From Actinophytocola algeriensis (GTDB lineage Bacteria > Actinomycetota > Actinomycetes > Mycobacteriales > Pseudonocardiaceae), in NCBI RefSeq assembly GCF_014203735.1, contig NZ_JACHJQ010000002.1:372001-436000 (forward strand): 64,000 nt of DNA, in the 5' to 3' direction. Shown here one piece after another: positions 43,980 to 53,513 of the stretch (positions are counted from its first letter, which is position 1; each line of letters starts with the position of its first letter). A program made the position numbers and the translations under genes. The notes beneath the pieces are model-generated. The model made no database searches. It saw only the letters and a list, made by a program, of their open reading frames with translations, and was not told the origin of the DNA.

Positions 43980-44975
43980 ATGGCAGAGGCCAAGAAGTCC
44001 ACGCTCTGGCTGGTCGCCGAGCGGGCCGGGGTCTCGATCGCGTCCGTCTCCCGCGTGCTGAACGGCCAGCCCGCCTCACAAGGGGTGACCGAGCGGGTGC
44101 GGGCCGCTGCCGCGGAGCTGGGTTACGTACCCGACGCGACCGCCCGCTCGTTGAAGGTCGGCAGGACCGAGCAGATCGCGCTAGCGGTCGCCGACGTCGG
44201 CAACCCGGTGTACGTCGGAATGATGCACGAGATCTCCCGCGTGGTGACGAAGGCCGGGTACCGGCTCGTGCTGTCGTCGACCGGCGCGAACCCCAAGGAC
44301 CAGATCGACCTCCTGGTCGGCCTGAACAGGGGCTTCGCCGACGGCCTGATCCTCAGCCCACTGCGCGCACCGGAGGAACTGGGCGCGCAGCTGAAGGCGA
44401 GCCGCTTCCCCATCGTGATCATCGGTTCCGTCCCGCCCGGCGTCGAACTGGACAACGTCCGCGCCGACTCGGTCGCGGGCATGGCGCTCGCCGTGAACCA
44501 CCTGGCCGAGCAGGGCCGCGAGCGCATCGCGTTCGTCAACGGTCCGGTCGACACCGTCCCCGGCGCGGCTCGCCGCAACGGCTACGTCACCGCGCTGGCG
44601 GCCCTGGGTATCGGCCACGGCACCCAGGTCAGCGCTCGCGACTTCACCTACCAGGCCGGGCTCAAGGCCGCGACCGCCCTGCTCGACAAGGAGACCCCCG
44701 ACGCCATCGTGTGCGCCAACGACCTCCTCGCCATCGCCGCCCTCAACGTCGCCACCCGGCGCGGCCTGCGGATCCCCGACGACATCGCGATCGTCGGCAT
44801 GGACGACACCGACATCGCCGACCTCGCGAACCCGGCCATCACGAGCGTGAACCTCGGCGCGACCAAACGTGCCCGCACCGCGGCGAAACTCCTGCTCCGC
44901 CGCCTGGAGAACCCCGAGGCGCCACTGCGCCAGGTCGTCATCGAACCCACGCTCACCGTGCGGGGCTCGTCATGA
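43980..44975 (+). CDS. LacI-family regulator of the ADP-ribosylglycohydrolase operon
   Basis: The 331-residue protein has an N-terminal helix-turn-helix (VAERAGVSIASVSRVLNGQ), the hinge helix (ARSLKVGRT) and a periplasmic-binding-protein-like core with DGLILSPL, DNVRADSVAGM and AIVGMDDTDIADL. ATG at 43980 follows GCGAGGGA; ATG 43962 is a weaker alternative. Its stop overlaps the first permease gene (ATGA), so it is the first gene of the operon. The palindrome just upstream is its probable operator, and a sugar-like ligand, perhaps a riboside, the probable inducer. Confidence 0.9.
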   Translation: MAEAKKSTLWLVAERAGVSIASVSRVLNGQPASQGVTERVRAAAAELGYVPDATARSLKVGRTEQIALAVADVGNPVYVGMMHEISRVVTKAGYRLVLSSTGANPKDQIDLLVGLNRGFADGLILSPLRAPEELGAQLKASRFPIVIIGSVPPGVELDNVRADSVAGMALAVNHLAEQGRERIAFVNGPVDTVPGAARRNGYVTALAALGIGHGTQVSARDFTYQAGLKAATALLDKETPDAIVCANDLLAIAALNVATRRGLRIPDDIAIVGMDDTDIADLANPAITSVNLGATKRARTAAKLLLRRLENPEAPLRQVVIEPTLTVRGSS

Positions 44976-45874
44976 CCGCCGCCACGGTCAGGCGCAGGCG
45001 CAAGCGCGGTGACGGGCGCGACGCGTGGCTGCTCGTCCTCCCCGCGCTGGTCCCGGTCGTCCTGATCAGCGTCTACCCGCTGGTGCAGGGCATCCTGCTC
45101 GGCTTCACCGACGCCGAAGCCGGCCTGAACCAGGTCACGAACTTCAACGGCCTCGACAACTACGAGAAGCTCCTGCACAACGAGCTGTTCTGGGCCAGCT
45201 TCCGGATCGGCCTGATCTGGGCGTTCGGCGTCACGATCATCCAGTTCCTCGCCTCGCTCGGCCTCGCGCTGCTGCTGAACGCGGACCTGCGGTTGCGCTG
45301 GCTGGCCCGCACGCTCGCGCTCGTGCCGTGGGCCATGCCGCCGGTCGTCATCGCGATCATGTGGCGGCTCATGCTGAACCCGACGTACGGCCCGGTCAAC
45401 GAAACCCTGCGCAGCCTCGGCCTGCCGGGTGACATCAACTGGCTCGGCGACTTCTCGACCGCGCTGCCCGCGGTGATCGTCGTCGGGGTGTGGGCCGGGA
45501 TGCCGCAGACCACGATCACGCTGCTGGCCGGGCTGCAGAACGTGTCCGGGGACCTGCACGAGGCCGCCGCGATCGACGGCGCGAGCACGTGGCAGCGGTT
45601 CTGGCACGTGACGCTGCCCGCGCTGCGGCCGGTGATCGCCGCGATCACCTCGCTCGACCTGATCTGGAACTTCAACTCGTTCGCCCTGGTCTTCGTGCTC
45701 ACCGCGGGTGGACCGGGCGGCAAGACGATGCTGCCCATGTTGTTCGCGTACAACGAGGCGTTCCGCTACGGCAACTTCGGGTACGCGGCCGCGCTCGGCA
45801 ACGTGATGGTCGTCGTCATCGCCGCGTTCCTGTTCTTCTACCTGCGCGGCCAGGCAAGGAGCCGGGAGTCATGA
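44972..45874 (+). CDS. Sugar ABC importer permease, MalF/UgpA type
   Basis: The 300-residue protein has six hydrophobic helices and the cytoplasmic EAA loop EAAAIDGASTWQRFWHVTLP near residue 190. The N-terminus is basic (VRRRRKRGDGR) and the first helix starts at WLLVLPALV. It is the first membrane subunit of a carbohydrate importer of the CUT1 class. No ATPase gene is in the operon; CUT1 importers in actinobacteria often use a shared MsiK ATPase encoded elsewhere. Confidence 0.9.
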   Translation: MTAATVRRRRKRGDGRDAWLLVLPALVPVVLISVYPLVQGILLGFTDAEAGLNQVTNFNGLDNYEKLLHNELFWASFRIGLIWAFGVTIIQFLASLGLALLLNADLRLRWLARTLALVPWAMPPVVIAIMWRLMLNPTYGPVNETLRSLGLPGDINWLGDFSTALPAVIVVGVWAGMPQTTITLLAGLQNVSGDLHEAAAIDGASTWQRFWHVTLPALRPVIAAITSLDLIWNFNSFALVFVLTAGGPGGKTMLPMLFAYNEAFRYGNFGYAAALGNVMVVVIAAFLFFYLRGQARSRES

Positions 45875-46770
45875 CGCAGACACTCGCCCCGCCGGAGCGG
45901 GACAGGAAGACCCGCACCACCTCGGTGGCACCCGTCCGTCGCACGAGGACGTTCGCGCGGCCACTGCAGTACCTCGCGCTGCTCGGCTACGTGCTCTTCC
46001 TGGGTTTCCCGCTGCTGTTCCTGCTGTCGACCTCGCTGAAGACGCCGAGGCAGCTGCAGTCCGGTGACGCCTCGTTCATCCCGGACAGCCTCACCTGGAG
46101 CAACTTCTCCGACGCGGTCACGAAGGCGAACCTGGTGCAGGCGGCCGGGAACAGCCTCTACGTGGCCGCGCTGACGACCGTGATCGTCACGCTGTTGTCG
46201 CTGCCCGCCGCGTACGCACTGGCCCGCTTCAAGACGAAGCTGCGCGGCCTCGCGACCGGCTGGATCCTGCTCTCCCAGGTCTTCCCGTTCATCCTGATCG
46301 TGATCCCGGTCTTCCTGGTGCTCAAGCAGATCGGCCTCGTGAACAACCCGCTCGGCCTGGTGCTGGTGTACACGGTCTGGTGCATGCCGTTCGCGCTGTG
46401 GATGCTGCGTGGCTACGTCGCCGCGATTCCCGTGGAACTCGAGGAGGCGGGTGCGATCGACGGCGCCGGCAAGCTCCGCGTCCTGCGGTCGATCGTGCTG
46501 CCGCTGCTCGCGCCCGGCCTCGTCGCGACGAGCCTGTTCACGTTCATCTCGTCGTGGAACGAGTTCTTCTTCGCCCTGGTGCTCATCCAGGACCCGGAAC
46601 TGCAGACCCTGCCCCTGACCCTCGCGCGCTTCGTCGGCGCGGAGGGACAGGTCCAGCTCGGACAGCTCGCGGCGGCCTCGCTGCTCGCGACCGTGCCGAG
46701 CCTCGTGTTCTTCCTGTTCATCCAACGCCGCCTCACCTCGGGGCTGATGAGCGGCGCCGTCAAAGGCTGA
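45871..46770 (+). CDS. Sugar ABC importer permease, MalG/UgpE type
   Basis: The 299-residue protein starts at ATG 45871 overlapping the previous stop. It has six hydrophobic helices, the periplasmic loop with LKTPRQLQSGDASFIPDS and the EAA loop ELEEAGAIDGAGKLRVLRSI, which docks on the ATPase. It is the partner of the upstream permease. The order permease, permease, binding protein is common for CUT1 systems. Confidence 0.9.
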   Translation: MTQTLAPPERDRKTRTTSVAPVRRTRTFARPLQYLALLGYVLFLGFPLLFLLSTSLKTPRQLQSGDASFIPDSLTWSNFSDAVTKANLVQAAGNSLYVAALTTVIVTLLSLPAAYALARFKTKLRGLATGWILLSQVFPFILIVIPVFLVLKQIGLVNNPLGLVLVYTVWCMPFALWMLRGYVAAIPVELEEAGAIDGAGKLRVLRSIVLPLLAPGLVATSLFTFISSWNEFFFALVLIQDPELQTLPLTLARFVGAEGQVQLGQLAAASLLATVPSLVFFLFIQRRLTSGLMSGAVKG

Positions 46771-46802
46771 CGACGCTGTCGAAAGCAAGAAGGAGAAACC
46801 CC

Positions 46803-48098
46803 ATGAAGCCAAAGGCGTTGCTCGGCATCGGTGCCGCCGCTGCCTTGCTGCTCTCCGGCTGCGCCCTCGGCGGCGGCGAGAGCACCGACGACTCGGGCGG
46901 TTCCACGGAGGGCCCGGTCACGCTCACGTTCCAGAGCCTGGCCTACCAGGACTCGACGGTGGCCGCGACGAAGGAGATCGTGGACGCCTGGAACAAGGAC
47001 AACCCGGACATCCAGATCAAGCTGACGCAGGGCACGTGGGACAACGTGCACGACCAGCTGGTCACCCAGTTCCAGGGCGGCACCGCGCCGGACATCATCC
47101 ACGACGAGTCCAGCGACATCATGGGTTTCGCCGAGCAGGGCTACCTCGCGGACATCGGCCAGTACCTGAGCCAGGACGTCAAGGACGCGGTCAGCAAGGA
47201 CGTGTGGGACACCGTGACCACCGCGGACGGCAAGGTCGTCGCCGCGCCGACACTGCTGCAGACCTATGTGGCGTTCGCGAACGTCGACGCGTTCAAGGCG
47301 GCCGGGATCGAGGTGCCCACCGGCGACCAGCTCAGCTGGGACGACCTGCAGGCGGCGGCCAAGAAGCTCGCCACCGGCGGCAAGTTCGGGGTGGGCTGGG
47401 GCCTCAAGCAGCCGACCGCGGCGATCATGAACACCGCGCTCGGGTTCGACGGCACGTTCTTCGACACCAAGGACGACGGCTCGGCCACCATCGACGTCGG
47501 TGACGGTGAGGTCGCGGTGCCGGAGAAGATCCACGCGATGGCCTACCAGGACAAGTCGCTCGACCCGGTGACGCTGACCCAGTCCGGCACGGACGTGCTG
47601 CCCGGCTTCCTGTCCGGCAAGTACGGCATGTACATCGGCGGCAACTTCCTGGCCCAGCAGATCACCGAGGCGGCCCAGCCCGGGTTCAACTGGACGGTCC
47701 TGCCGCCGCTCGCCGGCTCGGCGGGCCCGGTGCAGGCGGCGAACCCGCAGACCATGTCGGTGTCGGCGCAGAGCAAGGCACCCGAGCAGGCCGCGAAGTT
47801 CATCGACTACTTCATGAACGCCGAGAACCAGGCGAAGCTCGCGCAGGGCGACTGGCTGATCCCGGCGTCCGCGCCTGCCCGTGACGCGGTGGCGGAGCAG
47901 ACGAAGGACACCCCGGTGTGGGAGCCGATCCTGAAGACCGGTGACGACCTGGCCGGCGCGCCGTTCCAGAAGGCGAAGAACTACCCGCAGTGGAAGGACC
48001 AGTACGCGACTCCCGCGCTGCAGCAGTACTTCGCGAACTCGATCAGCGTCGACGACCTGAAGAAGCAGCTGACCGACGGCTGGCAGTCACTGGGCTGA
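46803..48098 (+). CDS. Sugar ABC importer solute-binding lipoprotein, family 1
   Basis: The 431-residue protein follows a strong ribosome binding site (AAGGAGAAA). It has a lipoprotein signal (MKPKALLGIGAAAALLLSGC, Cys20) and a Ser/Asp-rich linker, then a family 1 binding fold with VTLTFQSLAYQDS, WNKDNPDIQIKLTQGTW, GTAPDIIHDESSDI and the late VSAQSKAPEQAAKFIDYF. It defines the specificity of the importer; the ligand is expected to be a sugar or sugar conjugate processed by the enzymes that follow. A hairpin after the stop may lower expression of those enzymes relative to this protein. Confidence 0.9.
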   Translation: MKPKALLGIGAAAALLLSGCALGGGESTDDSGGSTEGPVTLTFQSLAYQDSTVAATKEIVDAWNKDNPDIQIKLTQGTWDNVHDQLVTQFQGGTAPDIIHDESSDIMGFAEQGYLADIGQYLSQDVKDAVSKDVWDTVTTADGKVVAAPTLLQTYVAFANVDAFKAAGIEVPTGDQLSWDDLQAAAKKLATGGKFGVGWGLKQPTAAIMNTALGFDGTFFDTKDDGSATIDVGDGEVAVPEKIHAMAYQDKSLDPVTLTQSGTDVLPGFLSGKYGMYIGGNFLAQQITEAAQPGFNWTVLPPLAGSAGPVQAANPQTMSVSAQSKAPEQAAKFIDYFMNAENQAKLAQGDWLIPASAPARDAVAEQTKDTPVWEPILKTGDDLAGAPFQKAKNYPQWKDQYATPALQQYFANSISVDDLKKQLTDGWQSLG

Positions 48099-48101
48099 TG
48101 C

Positions 48102-48150
48102 CCTGAAAGACGCTTTCCGGGCACTCCACGTCCCGGAAGCGTCTTCCAGG
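48102..48150 (+). terminator. Intra-operon hairpin after the binding-protein gene
   Basis: CCTGAAAGACGCTTTCCGGG (48102-48121) pairs with 48132-48150 (CCCGGAAGCG to CCAGG), with one mismatch and one bulge. No T-run follows. Hairpins here commonly stabilise the abundant binding-protein message while reducing read-through. It belongs to the GAAAG/CTTTC palindrome family seen elsewhere in the window. Confidence 0.6.
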
Positions 48151-48171
48151 ACACGCAAGGAGGGGAGAGTC

Positions 48172-49314
48172 ATGGGTTTGCTCGAGGACAGGGCGACGGG
48201 GGCCCTCGCGGGCGCCGCGGTGGCCGACGCGCTCGGCGGTGCGGCGGAGGGCAACACGACCGACGCCATCCGCGAGCGGTACGACGGTTTCATCGAGGGG
48301 ATCGTGCCGCCGTTCATCCCGGACTGGCGGCACGCCCGCCCGATCGCGCCGTACCACAAGGGCGACGGGCACGTCACCGACGACACCCTGATGACCACCG
48401 CGCTCGTCGAGGTCTACGACACGGTGCGCGACCACCTGGACGCGTACGCGATCGCCGACCACCTCGTGCCGCTGCTCATCGGGGAACGGCGGTGGATCCC
48501 CGAGCTGGAAACGGAGACGATCCTCCTCCACCGGATCTTCCTCGCGGAGAAGTGGCTGGTGGCGCGCCTGCACTACGGGCACATCGACCCGCGTGAGGCC
48601 GGTGTCGGCAACATCGTGAACTGCGGTGCCGCCATGTACGCCGCGCCGATCGGGATCGCCAACGCGGGCTCGCCGACCGGCGCGTACGCGGAGGCGATCG
48701 ACGTGGCGGGCGCGCACCAGTCGAGCTACGGCCGGGAGGCCGCCGGCGTGTACGCGGCCTGTGTCGCGGAGGCGATGCGACCGGAGGCGACCGTGTCGTC
48801 GGTGGTCGAGGTCGCGCTGTCGCTGGCGAAGGACGGCACCCGGGACGCGATCGAGGCGGTGACGTCGGCCGCCGCGTCGCTGTCGGACTGGCGCACCTCG
48901 CTCGCCGCGATCCGGGCGGCCGTCGAGCCGTTCGACACGGTCGGCCCGCACTACCGGGCACCCGCGAAGGACGCGCGGATTCCCAGCCGCACCAAGTCGA
49001 TCGAGGAGCTGCCGGTGGCGCTGGGCATGCTCGTCGTCGCGGGCGGGAACTACCGGGAGACCGTGCTGGGTGCGGTGAACTACGGCCGCGACTCGGACTC
49101 GATCGCGGTGATGGGTGGTTCGATCGCGGGTGCGCTCGGCGGGCGCGCGGTCGTGCCGGACGAGTGGGTGACGGAGGTCAGCGAGGCCAGCCGGATGGAC
49201 ATCACGGCGACCGGCCCGACGATGGCCGCGGTCGCGAAGGACGTGTGGGCCAAGGACCAGGCCCGGTTCGAGCAGCGGGCGAAGCTGTTCGGCTCGGCCG
49301 GGGAAGCGGCGTGA
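48172..49314 (+). CDS. ADP-ribosylglycohydrolase-family enzyme 1
   Basis: The 380-residue all-helical enzyme has the ARH/DraG metal-binding segments: GAAVADALGGAAEG near the start, DDTLMTTALVE (the S/T-D-D-T site), and late YGRDSDSIAVMGGSIAGALGG, where Asp-Ser-Asp replaces the usual Asp-x-Asp-Thr. The family cleaves N- or O-glycosidic bonds to ribose, as in ADP-ribosyl-proteins, but many bacterial members lie in catabolic operons. Here it follows a sugar importer and precedes a second member and a ribokinase-type gene. AAGGAGGGGAG precedes its ATG. Its actual substrate is unknown. Confidence 0.85.
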   Translation: MGLLEDRATGALAGAAVADALGGAAEGNTTDAIRERYDGFIEGIVPPFIPDWRHARPIAPYHKGDGHVTDDTLMTTALVEVYDTVRDHLDAYAIADHLVPLLIGERRWIPELETETILLHRIFLAEKWLVARLHYGHIDPREAGVGNIVNCGAAMYAAPIGIANAGSPTGAYAEAIDVAGAHQSSYGREAAGVYAACVAEAMRPEATVSSVVEVALSLAKDGTRDAIEAVTSAAASLSDWRTSLAAIRAAVEPFDTVGPHYRAPAKDARIPSRTKSIEELPVALGMLVVAGGNYRETVLGAVNYGRDSDSIAVMGGSIAGALGGRAVVPDEWVTEVSEASRMDITATGPTMAAVAKDVWAKDQARFEQRAKLFGSAGEAA

Positions 49315-50663
49315 TGCTCCGTCTCACGTGGACACAGCCGGAAGACCTGGTGCCGCACGCGCTGGCCGCGGCCAGGGCCGACGGGATCGCCGTCGACGAC
49401 CTGGCGGACTGGTGGACCACGGCGGGTGGCTCACTGCACGCGCCGGGTTCCGGCGCCACTAAGGACCCCGCTCCCCCCGCACTGCGCAGGCTCGCCCGCG
49501 AGCTGTTGTCGCAAGTGGACGAACGAGAGGCGCCCGCCGCGCTGCGCGCCGCGGAACCGGACGGCCTGGACGAGATCCTGGCCCTGGCCCGGCCGGTGAC
49601 GGTCGCGTCGCCCGGCATGGACCTGCCCGACCGCGTGCACGGCGCGTGGCTCGGCCGGGCGGCCGGGTGCCTGCTCGGCAAGCCGGTGGAGAAGATCCCC
49701 CGCGAGGGCATCCGCGCCATCGCCCAGTCCACCGGCAACTGGCCGATCTCCCGGTACTTCACGGAGGTCGGCCTCGACGGGGAGCTCGCGTCCCGGTACC
49801 CGTGGAACCGGCGCAGCCGCCCCACGAGCCTGCTCGAGAACATCGACGGGATGCCGGAGGACGACGACCTCAACTTCCCGCTCATCGCGCTGGACCTCCT
49901 CGAACGGCACGGCGACGGGTTCACCACCGACGACGTGGCGCAGTCGTGGCTCGCCAACCTGCCGGGCGGCCGCGTGTTCACGGCCGAGCGGATCGCGTAC
50001 CGCAACCTGCTCGACGGCTACGAGCCGGAGGTCGCGGGCCGGGTCGGCAACCCGTTCCGGGACTGGATCGGCGCGCAGATCCGCACCGACGTGTACGGCT
50101 GGACCCACCCGGGCGACCCGGTGACCTCGGCACGTCTCGCGTGGACGGACGCCCACCTCACGCACGGCCGCAACGGCGTGTACGGCGCCATGTTCGCGGC
50201 GGCGGCGTGCTCGGCCGCGGTGGTCGCCGGGTCGGTGGCCGAAGTCCTGGCGGCAGGCCTGTCGGTGGTGCCACCGGAGTCCCGGTTCGCCGCCGCGATC
50301 CGGATGGGCGCCGAGCTGGCCGACCTGTCCACAGAGGACGCCCTGGACCAGGTCTACGCGCGTTACGGCGACCTGCACTGGGTGCACGTGCTCAACAACG
50401 CGGCCACGCTCGGCTACGCGCTCGCCCGCGGCGACGGCGACTACACCACCACCATCACGACCGCGGTCACCGGCGGCTGGGACACCGACTCGACCGGCGC
50501 CACCGCGGGGTCGATCGCGGGTGCGCTGACCGGCGCGAAAGGACTGCCGCCGGAGTGGGTCGTGCCGCTGCGCAACCGGCTCGCGTCGACCGTGCCGGGC
50601 TTCGACGGCATCGGGTTCGACACGCTCGCCCGTCGTACGCTGGCGCTCGTGAGGAAATCATGA
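49314..50663 (+). CDS. ADP-ribosylglycohydrolase-family enzyme 2, with N-terminal extension
   Basis: The 449-residue protein has an extension of about 100 residues (DLVPHALAAARADGI, WWTTAGGS) before an ARH fold that starts at DRVHGAWLGRAAGCLLGKPVE. Metal ligands are in PEDDDLNFPLIALDLL and GGWDTDSTGATAGSIAGALTG. It is clearly diverged from the preceding member. It starts at ATG 49314 (TGATG overlap) or GTG 49311. Two different family members in tandem suggest two steps on one substrate or two related substrates; the extension resembles no domain I can name. Confidence 0.85.
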   Translation: MLRLTWTQPEDLVPHALAAARADGIAVDDLADWWTTAGGSLHAPGSGATKDPAPPALRRLARELLSQVDEREAPAALRAAEPDGLDEILALARPVTVASPGMDLPDRVHGAWLGRAAGCLLGKPVEKIPREGIRAIAQSTGNWPISRYFTEVGLDGELASRYPWNRRSRPTSLLENIDGMPEDDDLNFPLIALDLLERHGDGFTTDDVAQSWLANLPGGRVFTAERIAYRNLLDGYEPEVAGRVGNPFRDWIGAQIRTDVYGWTHPGDPVTSARLAWTDAHLTHGRNGVYGAMFAAAACSAAVVAGSVAEVLAAGLSVVPPESRFAAAIRMGAELADLSTEDALDQVYARYGDLHWVHVLNNAATLGYALARGDGDYTTTITTAVTGGWDTDSTGATAGSIAGALTGAKGLPPEWVVPLRNRLASTVPGFDGIGFDTLARRTLALVRKS

Positions 50664-51517
50664 GCGTCGTCGTCGTGGGCAGTGGCAACGTCGACCTGGT
50701 CAGCCAGGTCGAACGGATCCCCTCGCCGGGTGAGACCGTCCTGTCCACCGGCTTCGCCACGCACTCGGGCGGCAAGGGCAACAACCAGGCCACCGCCGCC
50801 GCCAGAGCGGGTGCGGCCACCACGTTCGTCGGCGCGTTCGGCGACGACGACAACGGCGCCCGGCTGCGGGAAAGCCTCACCGAGTCCGGGGTGCGCACGC
50901 TCGTCCGCACCTCCGACGAGCCGACCGGCACCGCGCTCATCACCGTCTCCACGTCCGGTGAGAACGCGATCGTGGTCAACGCGGGCGCCAACGCGACGCT
51001 CACCGACCTGGCACCGGAGGAACGGTCCGCCATCGCGGGCGCGGACCTCGTGCTGATGCAGCTCGAGATCCCGCTCGCCACCGTGGCCGCGGCGGCGGAG
51101 ATCGCGAGCGGCCGGGTCGTCCTCAACGCGGCCCCCGCCCAGCGGCTCCCCGAGGACCTGCTCGCCAACGTCGACCTGTTGGTCGTCAACGAGCACGAGG
51201 CCGCGCTGCTCGGCGGCGCCGACCACCTGCTGACCGTCGTGCCCGCGGTAGTGGTCACGCTCGGTGCCGACGGCGCGCTGGTCCGCACCCGCGACACCAC
51301 GACCGAGGTGCCCGGCATCACCGTCGACGTCGTCGACACCACCGGTGCGGGCGACACCTTCTGCGGCGCGCTCGTCGCGGCACTGGACGAGCGCAGGCCG
51401 CTCGACGAGGCCGTCCGGTTCGCGTCCGTCGCGGCCGCACTGTCGGTGCGCCGCGCCGGTGCCGTGCCCGCCATCCCGACCCGTGAGGAGATCGACGATT
51501 TCCACCCGCACGACTGA
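50660..51517 (+). CDS. PfkB-family sugar kinase, ribokinase-like
   Basis: The 285-residue kinase has the PfkB signatures: GSGNVDLVSQVERIPSPGET and GGKGNNQATAAAR in the first part, and VDTTGAGDTFCGAL with the catalytic Asp near the C-terminus. The pattern is closest to ribokinase. It would phosphorylate the sugar freed by the upstream glycohydrolases. It starts at ATG 50660 overlapping the previous stop (ATGA). Ribose is the expected but unproven substrate. Confidence 0.87.
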   Translation: MSVVVVGSGNVDLVSQVERIPSPGETVLSTGFATHSGGKGNNQATAAARAGAATTFVGAFGDDDNGARLRESLTESGVRTLVRTSDEPTGTALITVSTSGENAIVVNAGANATLTDLAPEERSAIAGADLVLMQLEIPLATVAAAAEIASGRVVLNAAPAQRLPEDLLANVDLLVVNEHEAALLGGADHLLTVVPAVVVTLGADGALVRTRDTTTEVPGITVDVVDTTGAGDTFCGALVAALDERRPLDEAVRFASVAAALSVRRAGAVPAIPTREEIDDFHPHD

Positions 51518-53513
51518 CCGGCACGCCGACCCGGACGAGGCGAGCACGAACCAGATCGACCCGCTGGTGCCGCGCCCGATCGACCTGCCGGCGACCCTCC
51601 CCCTCGACGAGCCGCTCGACCCCGAGGTCGGCGACATCGCCAAGGTCTTCGCCGCGCCCGACGACCCCGCCGACTGGCCGGCCTGGCGCGCCGCGCTGGC
51701 CCGCTGGCGCGCCGAGGCCCACGCCCGCCTGCGCTACGACGGCGCGATCTACGACCGCGCCGCGACCGCGTGGACCAGATCCTGCTACAGCGTCGCGCTG
51801 ATCTGGCTGTGGGACGAGCGCCTGTACGACCGCGCCGCCGGCCGCTTCGACGTGGCCGGGTTCCTCGCGAAGACGCGGGACCACGGCGGTTTCGACGGCG
51901 TCGTGCTGTGGCACGCCTACCCGGTCATCGGCATCGACGACCGCAACCAGTTCGACTTCTACCACGACGTGCCCGGCCTGCGTGACCTCGTCGCCGAGTT
52001 CCAGTCCCTCGGCATCAGGATCTTCCTCGACTACAACCCGTGGGACACCGGCACCCGCCGCGCGCCGCACGACGACGCGACCGAGCTGGCGCTGCTGGCG
52101 AGCGAGCTGGGGACCGACGGGATGTTCCTGGACACCATGAAGGAAGGCGACTCCCGCCTGGTGTCCGCGCTGCTCGACAACCGCCCGCCGCAGGTCCTCG
52201 AGGGCGAGTCCCGGCTGCCGAACGCCCGCATCGTCGACCACCAGCTCAGCTGGGCGCAGTGGTTCGCCGACAGCACCGCGCCCGGCGTGCAGCGCGCCCG
52301 CTGGTTCGAACGCCGCCACATGACCCACCAGACGCGGCGGTGGAACCGCGACCACAGCGACGAGCTGCAGTCGGCGTTCATGAACGGCACCGGCATGCTC
52401 GTGTGGGACACCGTGTTCGGCGTCTGGGTGGGCTGGAACGAGCGCGACAAGGCGACGCTGCGCCGGATGCTGCGCGTGCAGCGGGTGCTCACGACGCTGT
52501 TCGTGCACGGCGAGTGGACCCCGCTGGCCGACGCGTCGGACGAGGCGATCGCGGCCGGCGTGTACGCATCCCGGTTCGCCGACCCTTCGGGCCTCACGCT
52601 GTGGACGCTGGTGAACCGCGGCGACACCGACTTCACCGGCGACGCGCTGACCGCGACCACCGACGGCACCGCGTGGTTCGACCTCACCTCGGGTGCGCGC
52701 CTCGGGCACGGCACGTCCGCGCCGCCGGTCACGGTGCCCGCGCGCGGGGTGGCAGCCGTGCTGGCGCTGGCGGGCCAGGAACCGGCGTGGCTGCCGGGCC
52801 TGCTCACGGCCGCGGCGGCCGACCCGGGCGCGGCCGACACGACGTTCCCGGCCCGCACCGCGGCGCGCGTGCGGCCACCCGCGACCAGTGGACGGCCTCG
52901 AGGGGTGACCGTCCGCGTCGAGGGTGGCCCGCGCACGCTGCCGATGACCTACCGGCGGCGCGAGACGGGGAGCTACCAGGGCGCGCCGTACGTGGAGGAG
53001 TGGAAGCCGCTGCCGCCGCGCCTGCACGACCCGCGCCGGGAGCTGCTGGCCGTGACGCTCGCCGAGGTGGCGGTGGCGGCGCTCGAGGTGACGGCCGAGG
53101 AGTTCGCCGAGTTCGCCGCCGCCACCGGGTACCGGCCCGCCTGCGAGAACCGCTGGTCACCCGGCACCGGTGACGGTCCGGCGACGATGGTCGACCTCGC
53201 CGACGCGCGCGCCTACGCGGCGTGGGCAGGCGGGCGGCTGCCGACCGAGTTCGAGTGGCAGGTCGCGGCCGGGTCGCCGGGGTTCCGGCGGGCCACTCCC
53301 CTGGTCTGGAACTGGACGGAGAGCGAGCACACGGACGGCGTGACCCGGTTCGTGATGCTCAAGGGCGGCAGCGACCACGAGAGCACCGGGTCGGACTGGT
53401 ACGTCGACGGCGGCCCGCGCGACCCGTCGTTCAGCCTGAAGTTCCTGCTGCCGGGGCTGGGCCTGGACCGGTCGCCGAGCATCGGCTTCCGCGTGGCGTG
53501 GGACATCCGGTGA
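51483..53513 (+). CDS. Barrel-like glycoside-hydrolase domain fused to an FGE/SUMF1-type domain
   Basis: The N-terminal part (to about residue 450) looks like a TIM-barrel hydrolase: GFDGVVLWHAYPVIGIDDRNQ, LGIRIFLDYNPWDTG, GTDGMFLDTMKEGD and VLEGESRLP carry acidic residues at strand ends. A beta sandwich follows. The last 190 residues have the formylglycine-generating-enzyme fold, with EVTAEEFAEFAAATGY, AYAAWAGGRLPTEFEWQVAA and the final IGFRVAW. The two cysteines used by true FGE are missing, so it is not a sulfatase activator; a structural or binding role is likely. The start is uncertain: GTG 51483 lacks a ribosome binding site, GTG 51567 would be shorter. Confidence 0.7.
   Translation: MRRSTISTRTTDRHADPDEASTNQIDPLVPRPIDLPATLPLDEPLDPEVGDIAKVFAAPDDPADWPAWRAALARWRAEAHARLRYDGAIYDRAATAWTRSCYSVALIWLWDERLYDRAAGRFDVAGFLAKTRDHGGFDGVVLWHAYPVIGIDDRNQFDFYHDVPGLRDLVAEFQSLGIRIFLDYNPWDTGTRRAPHDDATELALLASELGTDGMFLDTMKEGDSRLVSALLDNRPPQVLEGESRLPNARIVDHQLSWAQWFADSTAPGVQRARWFERRHMTHQTRRWNRDHSDELQSAFMNGTGMLVWDTVFGVWVGWNERDKATLRRMLRVQRVLTTLFVHGEWTPLADASDEAIAAGVYASRFADPSGLTLWTLVNRGDTDFTGDALTATTDGTAWFDLTSGARLGHGTSAPPVTVPARGVAAVLALAGQEPAWLPGLLTAAAADPGAADTTFPARTAARVRPPATSGRPRGVTVRVEGGPRTLPMTYRRRETGSYQGAPYVEEWKPLPPRLHDPRRELLAVTLAEVAVAALEVTAEEFAEFAAATGYRPACENRWSPGTGDGPATMVDLADARAYAAWAGGRLPTEFEWQVAAGSPGFRRATPLVWNWTESEHTDGVTRFVMLKGGSDHESTGSDWYVDGGPRDPSFSLKFLLPGLGLDRSPSIGFRVAWDIR

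Noticed and set aside
51483-53513. Active formylglycine-generating enzyme for sulfatases
   Set aside because: The C-terminal fold fits, but the two catalytic cysteines are missing and no sulfatase gene is present in the window.
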